A DNA stretch of 64,000 nucleotides from Paraflavitalea sp. CAU 1676 (GCF_029223285.1 NZ_JARHUJ010000013.1:62001-126000); one strand, 5' to 3'. Numbered from the stretch's first letter, positions 35,902 to 46,091 are shown. A program made the numbers and translations. The notes: generated by a model from the letters alone, not told the origin.

Positions 35902-36312
35902 TTATGCAACGGTGGAGAAGTTGCCGGCTTTGGGAGGCTGCCAGATATTGTTGACGTTGGCAGAAGGGATGAGGGTATCGTTCTTGGGGAAAAATACATT
36001 GGGGGATGCGGGCTGCACCGGCTTGCGGAGGTCGACGTAGAAGTTGTCCGGAAGTACGGGACTTGCCTGGATATTAAAGTCAATTTTTTTGAAGGGAAGT
36101 TGATTGTCGCGCTCTTCATCGTTATCGGTATGCGGCACATCGTTGTAATGGTCGATCAGGAACCGAACGAAGGTGATCTTGTCGTCGAGTTGTTTATGCT
36201 CCTGGAAATGCTGGAGGAGCACAGGGAACTTCAATATCTCCCGCAGCTCAGTGCCGGAAATAATGGAAATAACCAATAATATGATCGTCGCAGATCGTTT
36301 CAACGTGGGCAA
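35902..36312 (-). CDS. Small exported leader protein of the metal-efflux operon
   Basis: The 136-residue protein has a hydrophobic N-terminus (SATIILLVISIISG), then LREILKFPVLLQHFQEHK, a short acidic/His region (DHYNDVPHTDNDEERDNQ) and a Pro-rich tail. It is the first gene of the operon and lies 63 bases before the CzcA-TolC fusion. Small His-containing proteins are frequent at the head of such operons in Bacteroidota. A metal chaperone or sensing role is a reasonable guess, but no function is established from this sequence. Confidence 0.75.
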   Translation of the reverse strand: MPTLKRSATIILLVISIISGTELREILKFPVLLQHFQEHKQLDDKITFVRFLIDHYNDVPHTDNDEERDNQLPFKKIDFNIQASPVLPDNFYVDLRKPVQPASPNVFFPKNDTLIPSANVNNIWQPPKAGNFSTVA

Positions 36313-36545
36313 AGGTAATCAGGATCAGTTTGATTGAAAAGAAATTGTATAGACGGCGAACGGGAGAAATACTTGCGGATAACCCTATTCGGTGAGGAAA
36401 TTAGCTGGTTCGGGCAGGAAATGGGCGCTTGCTTTGCGCTCTTGCGGACGTTGCTATAGATTACGCTCATATAGCGGAAGATAGCCGGCATTACAAGTTC
36501 CGGTATGCTTCTGCATTAAACGATTTTAATGAAGGATACCAAATC

Positions 36546-36920
36546 ATGAGTGAACTAAAAGAATTTACCATTTTCAAACACCTGGCGCAGGAGCACCACA
36601 CCTCCGTTCGTATTGCCGATAAAATGTATTCTGCCAACGTAAAAGGCCCTCAGCCGGCAACGGGCAAGGTGTTGCATTTCTGGGGACAATTCACCAGTGA
36701 GCTGCCGGTAAAGTTTCAGCCTAATGGGGAGGCAGGGCATCAATACATGGAATGCAGTTCGAAAGAAGAAGCCGACAAGTTGTGTCAGGAACTCAAGGCT
36801 TATATTTTCCAAACCTGGCCCGATAGCATCGAATGGGCCAGTGATGGCTGGTATCGCTGGATGATCCATGATATGCGGCAAATGACCCTGCAATTTGAGA
36901 ATAAGATGAAGAAGAAATGA
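36546..36920 (+). CDS. Hypothetical protein, 124 residues
   Basis: From the ATG at 36546 (MSELKEFTIFKHLAQEHHTS) the product is a soluble, probably cytoplasmic protein without signal or membrane segments. Aromatic residues are frequent in its second half (SIEWASDGWYRWMIHDMRQM). The frame extends upstream to 36429, but those codons read as noise. It is divergent from the metal-efflux operon. No family is recognised. Confidence 0.65.
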   Translation: MSELKEFTIFKHLAQEHHTSVRIADKMYSANVKGPQPATGKVLHFWGQFTSELPVKFQPNGEAGHQYMECSSKEEADKLCQELKAYIFQTWPDSIEWASDGWYRWMIHDMRQMTLQFENKMKKK

Positions 36921-37348
36921 GTTCGCCGCTGTTTATTGAAAAAGAGAAGGCCCTGTGAAAACAAGGCCCTGACGTGCTATAACTGCACATGAGAAAAATG
37001 CGTTTTGCTGATCCATATGATGACGCCATATTTTGACGAATATGGTCTTATAATAATTTAACAACCCTACTTTGACCAGGTATCCCTGGTGCGGCAAGTT
37101 ATGGCTGTTGCCAACTCCGCGGAACTAAGAGGAACCGTAATGTTCAAATAGTTGCCTGGAGTGAAAGAATTTTGACATCAAGTAGCATTGCGCTTGCAGT
37201 TAATAGTGCCTCAAACATCCGGCAATTTGTAGTTGTATTTACCCAATCATTGCCAGGATTCATAAATGTTACCCTTTTTTAAAGGGAAAGCTGGCGGTTT
37301 TAGACGTTGGCGGGTGTCCATTTGGGTAAAACCCTCAGGGACATAACT
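36921..37348. other. Gene-free stretch of 428 bases
   Basis: It contains a 9-bp direct repeat AAGGCCCTG at 36947-36955 and 36963-36971, and AT-rich sequence that may hold the promoter for the T9SS protein gene downstream. No RNA gene, terminator with a T-run or coding frame of good quality was seen. Confidence 0.55.
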
Positions 37349-38416
37349 ATGAAAACAATACCATTGTCCTTACTCTGGTACTGGGTGCTGGGGGCATTCG
37401 GTACCGCGCAGGCGCAGGTGTATCATTTTCCAACGGTATACAGTCCGGCCGGATGTGCCTACACCTATGAAATAGCCATCACTGTCAGGCTCGACTCGAT
37501 AAAGGTGACCAATATCTATTTCGATGATGGCACTACCGGGTCACTGTCTTTCGAAGCGTATGTGTCTTACCAAAATGTATTTGCCAATTCGACGCTACCG
37601 CCGGGCAATTTCTTTACCTACGACATCGCGGTATTTTCAAAGAATACGAATCTAAGTCCCCAGTCGCTCACAAATAATGTAGGCAACGTGCCGGTGCAGA
37701 CAGGTGGCGCTGGTGGCCTGGCCTCTCAAAACAATCCTACTTACAATGCATCGGCCAGTGCGTTGGGGCTGGTCGTCAACAAGTCGTATAGTACGGCAGC
37801 TGTATTATCGGCACTGGCTTATGACAGCGCCACGTTGCACATCAACCTGCCTTGCCTGGATACGGTGATAACGACCGATGACTCAGGGACGCTCCCGGTA
37901 TGGTGGTCGGGGATCAAAGGCGCTGTAAAGAACCAACAGGTGTCACTGACATGGCAAACCTATCTGGAGCAAAATAACGAGGGTTTTTTTATTGAAAGGA
38001 GTTCAGATGCTGCGCACTGGGAGGTTTCTGGTTTTCTGGCAAGCAAGGCCGCTTTGGGCAATAGCCAGGTTCCCATTGCCTATCAGTATAAATGCAACGA
38101 ACCGGCGCCCGGGCGTTATTATTACAGAGTTAAACAGCGTGACTTCGATGGCCAATCGGTGGTAAGTAATATTGTTACCGTATCATTGGCCGGCCGTCAG
38201 GGTGCGGGCGGCATTGTAGTTTATCCAAATCCGGCAAAGGATGCGATTGTACTAAAACAGCTGGCACCCAATACAGCTTATACTATCTGCGATACCTACG
38301 GCAGACTAGTACAAAGGGGTATTTACCAGAACCGGGTCGATGTTTCAAAGTTGCAGCCTGGTATGTACTGGTTTCGCGCCGATGGGGCGAGTGTCCGGTT
38401 TGTGGTGGTGCGATAA
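37349..38416 (+). CDS. T9SS-sorted exported protein of unknown function
   Basis: From the ATG at 37349 the protein has 355 residues, with a signal peptide (LLWYWVLGAFGTAQAQ). The first 180 residues are beta-rich and unassigned. Then comes a module shared with other T9SS cargo (VSLTWQTYLEQNNEGFFIER and YYYRVKQRDFDGQSVVSN), and a C-terminal type A sorting domain (VVYPNPAKDAIVLKQL, KLQPGMYWFRADG). The same two-part C-terminus is present in the protein at 24860-25867. A longer start adds 14 residues before the signal peptide and is unlikely. Confidence 0.82.
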   Translation: MKTIPLSLLWYWVLGAFGTAQAQVYHFPTVYSPAGCAYTYEIAITVRLDSIKVTNIYFDDGTTGSLSFEAYVSYQNVFANSTLPPGNFFTYDIAVFSKNTNLSPQSLTNNVGNVPVQTGGAGGLASQNNPTYNASASALGLVVNKSYSTAAVLSALAYDSATLHINLPCLDTVITTDDSGTLPVWWSGIKGAVKNQQVSLTWQTYLEQNNEGFFIERSSDAAHWEVSGFLASKAALGNSQVPIAYQYKCNEPAPGRYYYRVKQRDFDGQSVVSNIVTVSLAGRQGAGGIVVYPNPAKDAIVLKQLAPNTAYTICDTYGRLVQRGIYQNRVDVSKLQPGMYWFRADGASVRFVVVR

Positions 38417-38532
38417 TACCACGTTTTAACTATAATTTAGGCGGCAGGAAAAATTCGGGAGGATATCCGGAATTAAATTCGTGTGCGCATGGCTTTTTCC
38501 CGCCATGTTTATCATCCTATAACCTGACGCTT

Positions 38533-40029
38533 ATGAAGTTTGTAAGTTTACTCCTATTGGTTTTCGTTTCCGCGTTTTGTTCTTATGCACAGCAAACCAC
38601 CATCACGGTATCCGTACCTGTCAGCAAAAAGACTACCAGCGCCATGCTTTTTGTTCCTAATGAGGTAGAGACTTACAGGCATGCGTGGAGTGATTGGTTT
38701 TGGAATATCGACACGCCGCTGTTGGCGGGAAAAGCAACATTTTCATTTGAAGTCAATACGTCGGTATACATGCGACTTTCTGTAAAAGGATTGCCACAGG
38801 CCACCCTCTTTGTGATGCCTGGTGATCATCTGTCGGTTATCTGGCAGGATACTGGCTCGAAGAAAGGATATATCGTTACTGGCCGGGGCAGCAACAATAA
38901 TCAGGATGTCAAAGAGAGACTTGCATTTAACACTGACCTCTATGAAAAAGACACACTACCCGGTCGGATACTGGCTGATCTGCGGGCTGCGTACAGCAAG
39001 GATAGCGCCGCTTTACGCTCCTATTTTGCCAAACATCGTCCTTCCCTTAGTTATGTAAATGCCCGCAAGGCCGATCTGGCCTATTTTATTCCGGATGTAT
39101 TTTGCGACTACCTGGGCAACCACAAGTTTTATCTCAGGGATCTGCCGAATTATCCTACCCTCAAACCTGTGTGGGATCGTGCACTCGATAGCATCATGAA
39201 GCGCACTACGATGACCGATTATTTCGCTCTGGTCTCCCCTCATTATACTCATTTCCTCACTACTTATCTGTTGCGATATAAAGAAGAATTGTGGGATCAA
39301 ATGAGTACAGATCCTGAAGAATTTCGTAAAGATTGGTGCTACGACGAGCATGATAGCGGCAAGGCATTGCTGGCGGATATGGAAAATCTGCTGACGGAAA
39401 AGATCATCAAGCGGTCTTTCAATGGATCTGTAAAGGAATTCGCTTATGTGCACATGATGCATGAAGCGGTCGGTGAAAAGGAGGATAACCTGGTAAAGAT
39501 CTACAACAATTTCACGGCTAACTGGCCTGTCAGTACGTATCAGCCATTTCTTGAGCCCAGATTGGCGCCCATTCGCGAAAAGTTCCGGCGATGGTATAAT
39601 GAGAAGATGATCATCGTGCCTAACAGCACAAGCTATAAGACGTTTGGTGAATTAAAGCAGCTTGTAAAAGGAAAGACGGTCTTGCTGGACATGTGGGGTA
39701 CCTGGTGTGGTCCCTGTCGCAAGGAGCTCGATCAGCATAGCCAAGCGCTTAAGGATTACTTCAAAGGGAAAGGTGTTGTTTTTCTCTATGTGGCCAATTA
39801 TGACCTGGGCAATGAAACCAGATGGAAAGACCTGATCCCCTACTATAATCTCGAAGGCACCCACATCCTGGCCAGTCAGGAGTTAACAGCAGATATCAAT
39901 AAGGTAACAAAGATGAGTGGCTATCCTTCCTATATCATCATCAAAAAAGACGGCAGCTTTGAATTGTCCCAAGCCGGTTATCCCATGAACCGCGCCAAGC
40001 TTATCAAACAAATTGAGGCGGCTTTGTGA
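38533..40029 (+). CDS. Exported TlpA-like thioredoxin-fold protein
   Basis: The 498-residue protein begins with a signal peptide (LLLVFVSAFCSYAQ). A beta-rich region (about 22-110) and a long helical region (about 120-345) come before the C-terminal thioredoxin domain, which has the redox motif WCGPC at 391-395 and the cis-Pro in SGYPSYII. Such proteins reduce disulfides or assist cytochrome c and other envelope proteins in the periplasm. It follows the T9SS gene on the same strand after 116 bases; a shared transcript is possible but not shown. Confidence 0.88.
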   Translation: MKFVSLLLLVFVSAFCSYAQQTTITVSVPVSKKTTSAMLFVPNEVETYRHAWSDWFWNIDTPLLAGKATFSFEVNTSVYMRLSVKGLPQATLFVMPGDHLSVIWQDTGSKKGYIVTGRGSNNNQDVKERLAFNTDLYEKDTLPGRILADLRAAYSKDSAALRSYFAKHRPSLSYVNARKADLAYFIPDVFCDYLGNHKFYLRDLPNYPTLKPVWDRALDSIMKRTTMTDYFALVSPHYTHFLTTYLLRYKEELWDQMSTDPEEFRKDWCYDEHDSGKALLADMENLLTEKIIKRSFNGSVKEFAYVHMMHEAVGEKEDNLVKIYNNFTANWPVSTYQPFLEPRLAPIREKFRRWYNEKMIIVPNSTSYKTFGELKQLVKGKTVLLDMWGTWCGPCRKELDQHSQALKDYFKGKGVVFLYVANYDLGNETRWKDLIPYYNLEGTHILASQELTADINKVTKMSGYPSYIIIKKDGSFELSQAGYPMNRAKLIKQIEAAL

Positions 40030-40080
40030 GATGAGACACTTAATTGTTCATTGTTGCGTACCGGTAATTAAAAACACTTC

Positions 40081-40551
40081 TTAAAGGTTGGGATTTTCTT
40101 TGGAAGGGGCTTTGTCATTCCTTAGCTGATCACGCCAGTATTTTACATCTTCCTCCTTGCTCCATTTAATCCATTCCCGTCTGTTCCTGATTGCAGTGAA
40201 TGAGCAACCCGTTGCTGTGGGAAATGAATACAATAATATATTGGCATACCAATCGCGGGTGGTGTCGGACAAGAGGCGAACCAGCCTTTTCATCAACCGT
40301 TTTCTGCCGTACCGGGTGATCATTGAATCGACATTAACAGATTTAGTATCAATACAAGGCAGGTGTATTGATAATTTGGGTTCCTTATTAGAGATAGGGA
40401 CCAGCGCGAGTACTTGATTAAAGCGTAAGCTGTCATTGGAAAGACTTTTTACGAATCGCCTCATTCCATGTTGGGCATTCGAAGTCTGATAGGATAATCC
40501 TAACGCTATTGCTAAGGAAAGCAGTTGGGGAGCAATTATTCTTAAGGGCAT
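40081..40551 (-). CDS. Hypothetical exported protein
   Basis: With the ATG at 40551 (MPLRIIAPQLLSLAIALGLS) the product has 156 residues and a signal peptide ending near TSNAQ; an ATG four codons upstream is equally possible. The mature part is basic, with SMITRYGRKRLMKRLVRLLS and a Trp-rich C-terminal region (REWIKWSKEEDVKYWRDQL). No family is recognised. It lies between a convergent thioredoxin-fold gene and a metallopeptidase-like gene on its own strand. Confidence 0.6.
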   Translation of the reverse strand: MPLRIIAPQLLSLAIALGLSYQTSNAQHGMRRFVKSLSNDSLRFNQVLALVPISNKEPKLSIHLPCIDTKSVNVDSMITRYGRKRLMKRLVRLLSDTTRDWYANILLYSFPTATGCSFTAIRNRREWIKWSKEEDVKYWRDQLRNDKAPSKENPNL

Positions 40552-40700
40552 GTCTGACCGCATTTGGAGGCGGCAAACATAATTATTATTCGTGGGCAAT
40601 GCGCTGGTTGCCGGTACCATGAATGGGCTGACGCCGTTAAATAATTTATAAAATGCATCGTTGCCGGCGGAATGGATGGTGGTTTTCTTTTTGCCGGCGA

Positions 40701-41597
40701 TTATTTTCTCCGCGCCGGCGAATTGAGGTTTCGACCATGATAAACGTCCATGGGGATATGATTGCCTGGATATACCTTCTCCAATAGAGCATAGAGCACG
40801 GGATCGTACTGCTTCAGGTCGTCGGGTGTTTGAATGCGTTGTGTGCCGTCATAAAATTCGTAGTTAGACCAGAACCACCACTGGGTGCCTTCGGCCCAAT
40901 ATTCCTCCATGGTGTTGATGGCGTATTGACCTTTGTACAGTCCTTTGGTTTTTGCGGTTTCATAAGCCAGTCTCAGTGCACTGCGAAAGGCCGTATCGAT
41001 CGACACCAGCGCGCCCATAATGTTGTGGCTGAACTCATGCACAGTAATGTTCTCGCCAAAATACCGGGTGCCGGGGATGCCGAGCAGGTTCTCTTCGGCG
41101 CAGGAGGTTTTGATGCCACCCATGCCGCGAGCCCGCTGGTTCCAGTACTGGCGATCGGTCATGGATGCGATGCCACCAGGCTTATCGTAATTCTCCCGCT
41201 CGCTGGGTGTTAAACGCCGGTCGTCTTTGGTGGGTTTCTTCCAGTCGCGGCATTCAGGCAGGTCGGTTTGCATTTCTGCTTTGGCAATGATCGACAACCG
41301 GGCTCCCCGTTTGATCAGCACGGTGCGTACATCCGGCCGCTTTAACAACATGTAGTTGACGATATCCCGGGCTACAAGCACCGCTTCATCGGACACGTTG
41401 GTGCTCGAAACGACAGGGATACCGTAGGCGTCGGTGTATTTCTTATAGAAACCGGTATCGAGGCGCAGGCTATCGGGCGGCGTGCTGATCACATACTTGC
41501 TGTAAGAGACGATCAGGCTGCCATCGCCGGAGGGCGTCTGCGCGTGAGCCGAAAGGGACAAAAATGTACCGGCTATGAGGAGAGATGTTGGTTTCAT
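40701..41597 (-). CDS. Exported HExxH metallopeptidase-like protein
   Basis: From the ATG at 41597 the protein has 298 residues and a signal peptide (LLIAGTFLSLSAHAQ). VHEFSHNIM at about 186-194 is a zinc-protease HExxH motif, and EEYWAEGTQWWFW about 45 residues later supplies candidate Glu ligands, as in gluzincins. Two Cys residues precede the motif. No known peptidase family is recognised. It could be a periplasmic or surface protease or an inactive relative; the intact HExxH and downstream Glu favour an active enzyme. Confidence 0.7.
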   Translation of the reverse strand: MKPTSLLIAGTFLSLSAHAQTPSGDGSLIVSYSKYVISTPPDSLRLDTGFYKKYTDAYGIPVVSSTNVSDEAVLVARDIVNYMLLKRPDVRTVLIKRGARLSIIAKAEMQTDLPECRDWKKPTKDDRRLTPSERENYDKPGGIASMTDRQYWNQRARGMGGIKTSCAEENLLGIPGTRYFGENITVHEFSHNIMGALVSIDTAFRSALRLAYETAKTKGLYKGQYAINTMEEYWAEGTQWWFWSNYEFYDGTQRIQTPDDLKQYDPVLYALLEKVYPGNHIPMDVYHGRNLNSPARRK

Positions 41598-41753
41598 GCT
41601 GGATGGGTAAATGCTGTTGGAAAGTGGTGATTGTAACAGCAATTTAATCTACCCTATCCTTTTAGCGGCGGAATACCCGGCTCTTTGTTAAAATGGGTTT
41701 AGTATTGGGAAAAATCAGGTAAACGCAAAAAAAGCTGTATCCGGGAAGGCCAA

Positions 41754-41782
41754 CAAAAAAAGCCTGATTTTATCTCAGGCTT
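41754..41782 (-). terminator. Terminator of the toxin-antitoxin transcript
   Basis: On the minus strand an 8-bp perfect stem (41775-41782 with 41760-41767) is followed by seven T. It lies just past the ancestral stop of the frameshifted toxin at 41792. Confidence 0.85.
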
Positions 41783-41791
41783 CAATTTTTA

Positions 41792-42092
41792 CTACTTGCG
41801 ATATTTTTTTGCAGGATCCCTTTTATTATGGTAGATGGAAGTTATAATTACTTTTTTCGATTTCTCATCAGGGAAGTAAACAAATCGTATTGGGATACTT
41901 TTTTAACGAAGTTTCTCTGAAATCACTGTATAGATTTCTAAATCTTGAAGGGTCTTTACAAATAGTGTATATCAATTCGGACACCTCTTTGACAAAATTC
42001 TCAGCAGCCACACTACTTCTGTATTTGTACCATTCCACTGCTTCTTTAAATTCTACCAAAGCCACCGGATCATAGTAGTGCCGGTATTTCAT
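41792..42092 (-). pseudogene. RelE/ParE-family toxin, frameshifted
   Basis: The present frame encodes 74 residues (MKYRHYYDPVALVEFKEAV onward) and stops after KKYPNTICLLP. Removing one T from the minus-strand ATTTGTTT (an extra base near 41881-41885) restores a 99-residue toxin: KKYPNTIVYFPDEKSKKVII, then TSIYHNKRDPAKKYRK and TAG at 41792-41794. That C-terminus is typical of RelE/ParE ribonuclease/gyrase toxins and carries the last strands of the fold. The truncated toxin is probably inactive. It overlaps the antitoxin gene by four bases (ATGA), the usual TA coupling. Confidence 0.85.
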
Positions 42093-42331
42093 TTTTTCTT
42101 CTTTTTGAGTACGTCCCGAATTTGCTTATTGGCATCGGTGGCACTCACCATTTTGCCTCCATTCTTATAATGTGCGTACCTGCTGTCCAACTCCTTTTTA
42201 AACTCGTCGGTATACTCCCAATCATCCTGAGTTATCTCATCCTCAAACAAAGCATACATTGCCTTTACCTTTTTCTCTTCTGCTGTTTCGATAAACTGGT
42301 GAAGCTTTTGACGAATTGCAGCTGTCCTCAT
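42089..42331 (-). CDS. Antitoxin of a type II toxin-antitoxin pair
   Basis: The 80-residue protein (ATG at 42331; a start seven codons upstream is possible) has an N-terminal helical part (MRTAAIRQKLHQFIETAEEK), an acidic middle with DWEYTDEFKKELDSRYAHYK, and a Lys-rich tail. This pattern is common for antitoxins partnering RelE/ParE toxins. It is placed first, and its stop overlaps the toxin start. It looks intact although its toxin is frameshifted, so it now may act only as a DNA-binding protein or be drifting. Confidence 0.8.
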   Translation of the reverse strand: MRTAAIRQKLHQFIETAEEKKVKAMYALFEDEITQDDWEYTDEFKKELDSRYAHYKNGGKMVSATDANKQIRDVLKKKKK

Positions 42332-42484
42332 TATTGTCGTGATTTTCAACAAATTTAAGATTTAACCTGGTATCCCAAAATGCCATGTTCGTTCAGCCAT
42401 TTATTCGTTTGCCGCACCAGCCACCAGGCCCGGGGCACTTGCGCCACGCCTTCCCCCACTTTGCTGTCACCGACGAGCCCGCAC

Positions 42485-43525
<1,041 letters not shown>

Positions 43526-43656
43526 TTACGGACGAGCCCGTATACCGATTACCGGATCTCTTACCATTATTACTGATTGACCGGCGGGCAACCCACTAAC
43601 CGGATAACAAGCTGTGAAGTTTGATGCAAGTCATTTCTTTGTTTGACTACGACACA

Positions 43657-43690
43657 TAAAAAGAGGCAGGTCCGTTGCGTGGGCCTGCCT
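43657..43690 (-). terminator. Terminator of the AhpD/TonB/MFS operon
   Basis: On the minus strand a 10-bp GC-rich stem with one G-T pair (43681-43690 with 43664-43673) is followed by CTTTTT. It lies 20 bases beyond the last gene of the five-gene operon. Confidence 0.85.
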
Positions 43691-43708
43691 GCTTGTGGTA
43701 CAGCCGCT

Positions 43709-44260
43709 TTATTTATTCAAATCGAACTCTACGTATCCTTCTGCGGCCCGGCGCGGCGCCCGGTCGATGTAGAATTGCCGGTCGGTGGGCGCCCAGGTGG
43801 CCATGCCATCCACATACCGGTTAAACATACAAAAGGCCGCTGCGATCAATACCGTGTCGTGTATCTCTCTATCGGTGGCTCCTTCCTGTCTGGCCGCCTC
43901 GATGAGTTGAGGCGTTACCGCTTTACCGCCCCGCTGTACAGCGCCGGCAATGGCCAGCAACGATTTCAGCTTATCGGATACAGGTGTTGAGGCATAATCC
44001 TTTTTCACGGCATCGATATACTGAATGTCGCATTCCAGGTAATGCTGCGCCAGCGCTCCATGAACATGCTTACAAAAGAAACAATCGTTGAGCGACGATA
44101 CATAAGCACCGATCAGTTCCCGCTCTCCGCGGCTTAGGGTATTGTTATCATCTCTTAAAAGCACTTCAGCAAGCGCATTCAGTGGCTGTGCCGTTTCGGG
44201 ACGGTAAGCCATTAGTCCGCGGATGCCCGGCAGTTCATTGTGCAAATCGATATGCGCCAT
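43709..44260 (-). CDS. AhpD-like carboxymuconolactone decarboxylase-family protein (copy 1)
   Basis: The 183-residue cytoplasmic protein has the redox motif of AhpD alkylhydroperoxidases, Cys-x-x-Cys-x3-His, in NDCFFCKHVHGALAQHYL. The preceding Glu-containing helix (SRGERELIGAYVSSLNDCFF) is also as in the family. Members of this superfamily reduce peroxides or act as decarboxylases. It is the last gene of an operon with two paralogues, a TonB receptor and an MFS carrier, and is separated from copy 2 by two bases. The three copies share the N-terminal pattern GIRGLMAYRPETAQPLNALA, so they arose by duplication. Confidence 0.9.
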   Translation of the reverse strand: MAHIDLHNELPGIRGLMAYRPETAQPLNALAEVLLRDDNNTLSRGERELIGAYVSSLNDCFFCKHVHGALAQHYLECDIQYIDAVKKDYASTPVSDKLKSLLAIAGAVQRGGKAVTPQLIEAARQEGATDREIHDTVLIAAAFCMFNRYVDGMATWAPTDRQFYIDRAPRRAAEGYVEFDLNK

Positions 44261-44262
44261 CG

Positions 44263-44811
44263 TTAGTTTGTTTTTTGAGGTAATACATAACCAAGGGTTG
44301 TCATCCTTTTTCCCATCTCCTCATACGCCGCCGGATCGGTAGGCGTAAGGGTAGCCAGTCCGTCTACATACCGGTTGAACATACAGAAAGTGGCGGCAAT
44401 GAGCACCGTGTCGTGCAGTTCGCGGTCGGTAACACCCAGCCATTTGGCCGCGGTGATGTCTTCCGGCGTTACGGCTGTACCGAGTATCTGCACCTTACCG
44501 GCTATGTGCAGCAAAGCTTTTAGTTTGTCGCTGATAGGCGCAGTCGTGATGTCCTGCAACACTTCATCCACGACGTTCTTGTCATCGCCGTACAAACAAC
44601 GTGCTGCTGCGGCATGGCTGTTGCGGCAAAACATACAGTCGTTTCTATGCGATACATAAGTGGCAATGAGTTCCCGGTCGCCCTCGCTGAGGGGCGATTC
44701 GCCCCTTAAAAGAACCTGCGCCAGTTCATAAAGATGCTGCCCCGTTTCGGGACGATACATGACCAGGCTCCTGATGCCCGGTACGCCTTCGGGTACTTGT
44801 ATATGTGCCAT
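44263..44811 (-). CDS. AhpD-like carboxymuconolactone decarboxylase-family protein (copy 2)
   Basis: The 182-residue paralogue has the intact motif RNDCMFCRNSHAAAARCLYG (Cys-x-x-Cys-x3-His) and the same N-terminal layout (GIRSLVMYRPETGQHLYELA). It is translated between the MFS gene (32 bases upstream) and copy 1 (two bases downstream). The retained catalytic residues suggest an active enzyme. Whether the copies form mixed trimers or handle different substrates cannot be told. Confidence 0.9.
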   Translation of the reverse strand: MAHIQVPEGVPGIRSLVMYRPETGQHLYELAQVLLRGESPLSEGDRELIATYVSHRNDCMFCRNSHAAAARCLYGDDKNVVDEVLQDITTAPISDKLKALLHIAGKVQILGTAVTPEDITAAKWLGVTDRELHDTVLIAATFCMFNRYVDGLATLTPTDPAAYEEMGKRMTTLGYVLPQKTN

Positions 44812-44843
44812 AAGTTGATTGTTTTGCTATTGTGAAGAATCGT

Positions 44844-46091
44844 TTAATGCTGGTTGTTGATGGCAGCCCGTCGGGCAAACAGCACGATCAGACCGATCAC
44901 GAAAACCAGCGAAAAGATGAACAGGGCATTGCCATAACCGTCCAGGCCCGCCACCATCACCCCAACAAACAACACCGCTGTGCCCGTCACCAGCCTGCCC
45001 ACGTTGAAGCAGAATCCGGTAGCGGTAGCCCGCATTCCTACGGGGAATAATTGCGGTATAAAACTGCTCAACACGCCCTGACTCGCCCCAAAAAATAAGG
45101 CGAGGCTGGCAATTTCAACATAGGTTACCGTGCTGAGGTGGGTGTTTGTTTTGAACAGTACTGCCGATAATACCGCACAGGCTGTAAAACAAAGCAGCAT
45201 CGAGCGATACAATCCCAATGCATTGGCCAGCCAGCCCGATACAAACCCGCCGGTGAGTCCGCCGATGCCCATCAGCATCATACTCATGCCACGTTCCTCC
45301 TGCGCATCTGCTGTGCCCGATATGCTTTGTACCCAGGTTGGCAGCCAGGAGAAGATGGCCCACAGACCTATCAGCATGGTGCCGAAGATGAGCGCTCCGG
45401 TGATCACTTTTGGACGATGTTCGGTCGAGAATAATTCAGGTACCGTGCCCGATCGTTTTTTGTTGTCAGCTACCTGTTGCTTCCAGTAGTCTGACTCCTG
45501 GATCAGTAATATGCCGATCAACGATATTACAACGGGGATGATGCCTACGAGAAATCCTTCGCGCCAGGAGCCCACGAGGTAATTGATCAAGCCGGCTGAA
45601 AATATGCCTACCGGGAACGCGATGGATAATATGCCTGCAAAGACCTGCCGGCTTTTGGGCGGCCACACTTCGCTGATGAGGGTAAAAGAGATCACCAGCA
45701 CCCCGCCTACACCAAAGCCACTGACGAACCGGCCAATCATCACTCCCCACCAGGTAGGCATTAAGCCTGTGAGGATGGTAAAGACGCCGTAGCATCCTAT
45801 CGCCAGCAGCAGTGAACTTTTGCGGCCGATAGCATCACTGATGATGCCCCAGGTGAATCCACCAAAGGCCCAGCCAAATATGAAGAGGGCGTTGATATAA
45901 GCACTGATGCGGTTCAGTTCTTCGGGCGTGGTATTGCCCAGTAGTTCCCGCACAGCTACGGGCAGGTATACACTCATAAGGGTAGACACGGCGCCGCCGA
46001 TCGCACTGCTCAGGAAGCAAAGGGTGAACAATACGACCTGGTAGGATCTGGTTTCTGTACGCACCATTGATGTTGTGATGGTAGTATCCAT
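44844..46091 (-). CDS. MFS transporter of the AhpD/TonB operon
   Basis: The 415-residue inner-membrane carrier has about twelve hydrophobic segments. Motif A lies in the loop after segment 2 (WGIISDAIGRKSSLL), and the next segments carry MIGRFVSGFGVGGVLVISF. It resembles the aromatic-acid/sugar-acid:H+ symporters. The gene follows the TonB receptor by 21 bases, so the operon seems to encode both membrane steps of import. The nature of the solute is unknown; an aromatic or carboxylated compound would fit both this transporter class and the AhpD-like enzymes. Confidence 0.9.
   Translation of the reverse strand: MDTTITTSMVRTETRSYQVVLFTLCFLSSAIGGAVSTLMSVYLPVAVRELLGNTTPEELNRISAYINALFIFGWAFGGFTWGIISDAIGRKSSLLLAIGCYGVFTILTGLMPTWWGVMIGRFVSGFGVGGVLVISFTLISEVWPPKSRQVFAGILSIAFPVGIFSAGLINYLVGSWREGFLVGIIPVVISLIGILLIQESDYWKQQVADNKKRSGTVPELFSTEHRPKVITGALIFGTMLIGLWAIFSWLPTWVQSISGTADAQEERGMSMMLMGIGGLTGGFVSGWLANALGLYRSMLLCFTACAVLSAVLFKTNTHLSTVTYVEIASLALFFGASQGVLSSFIPQLFPVGMRATATGFCFNVGRLVTGTAVLFVGVMVAGLDGYGNALFIFSLVFVIGLIVLFARRAAINNQH

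Noticed and set aside
36947-36971. Direct repeat AAGGCCCTG twice within 25 bases
   Set aside because: It does not form a hairpin, has no T-run, and is not linked to any element; chance is likely.
42355-42480. Protein-like minus-strand text ending WLNEHGILGYQVKS downstream of the aldo/keto reductase
   Set aside because: Its upstream part overlaps the reductase gene out of frame and has no plausible start. It might be a remnant, but the evidence is too thin.
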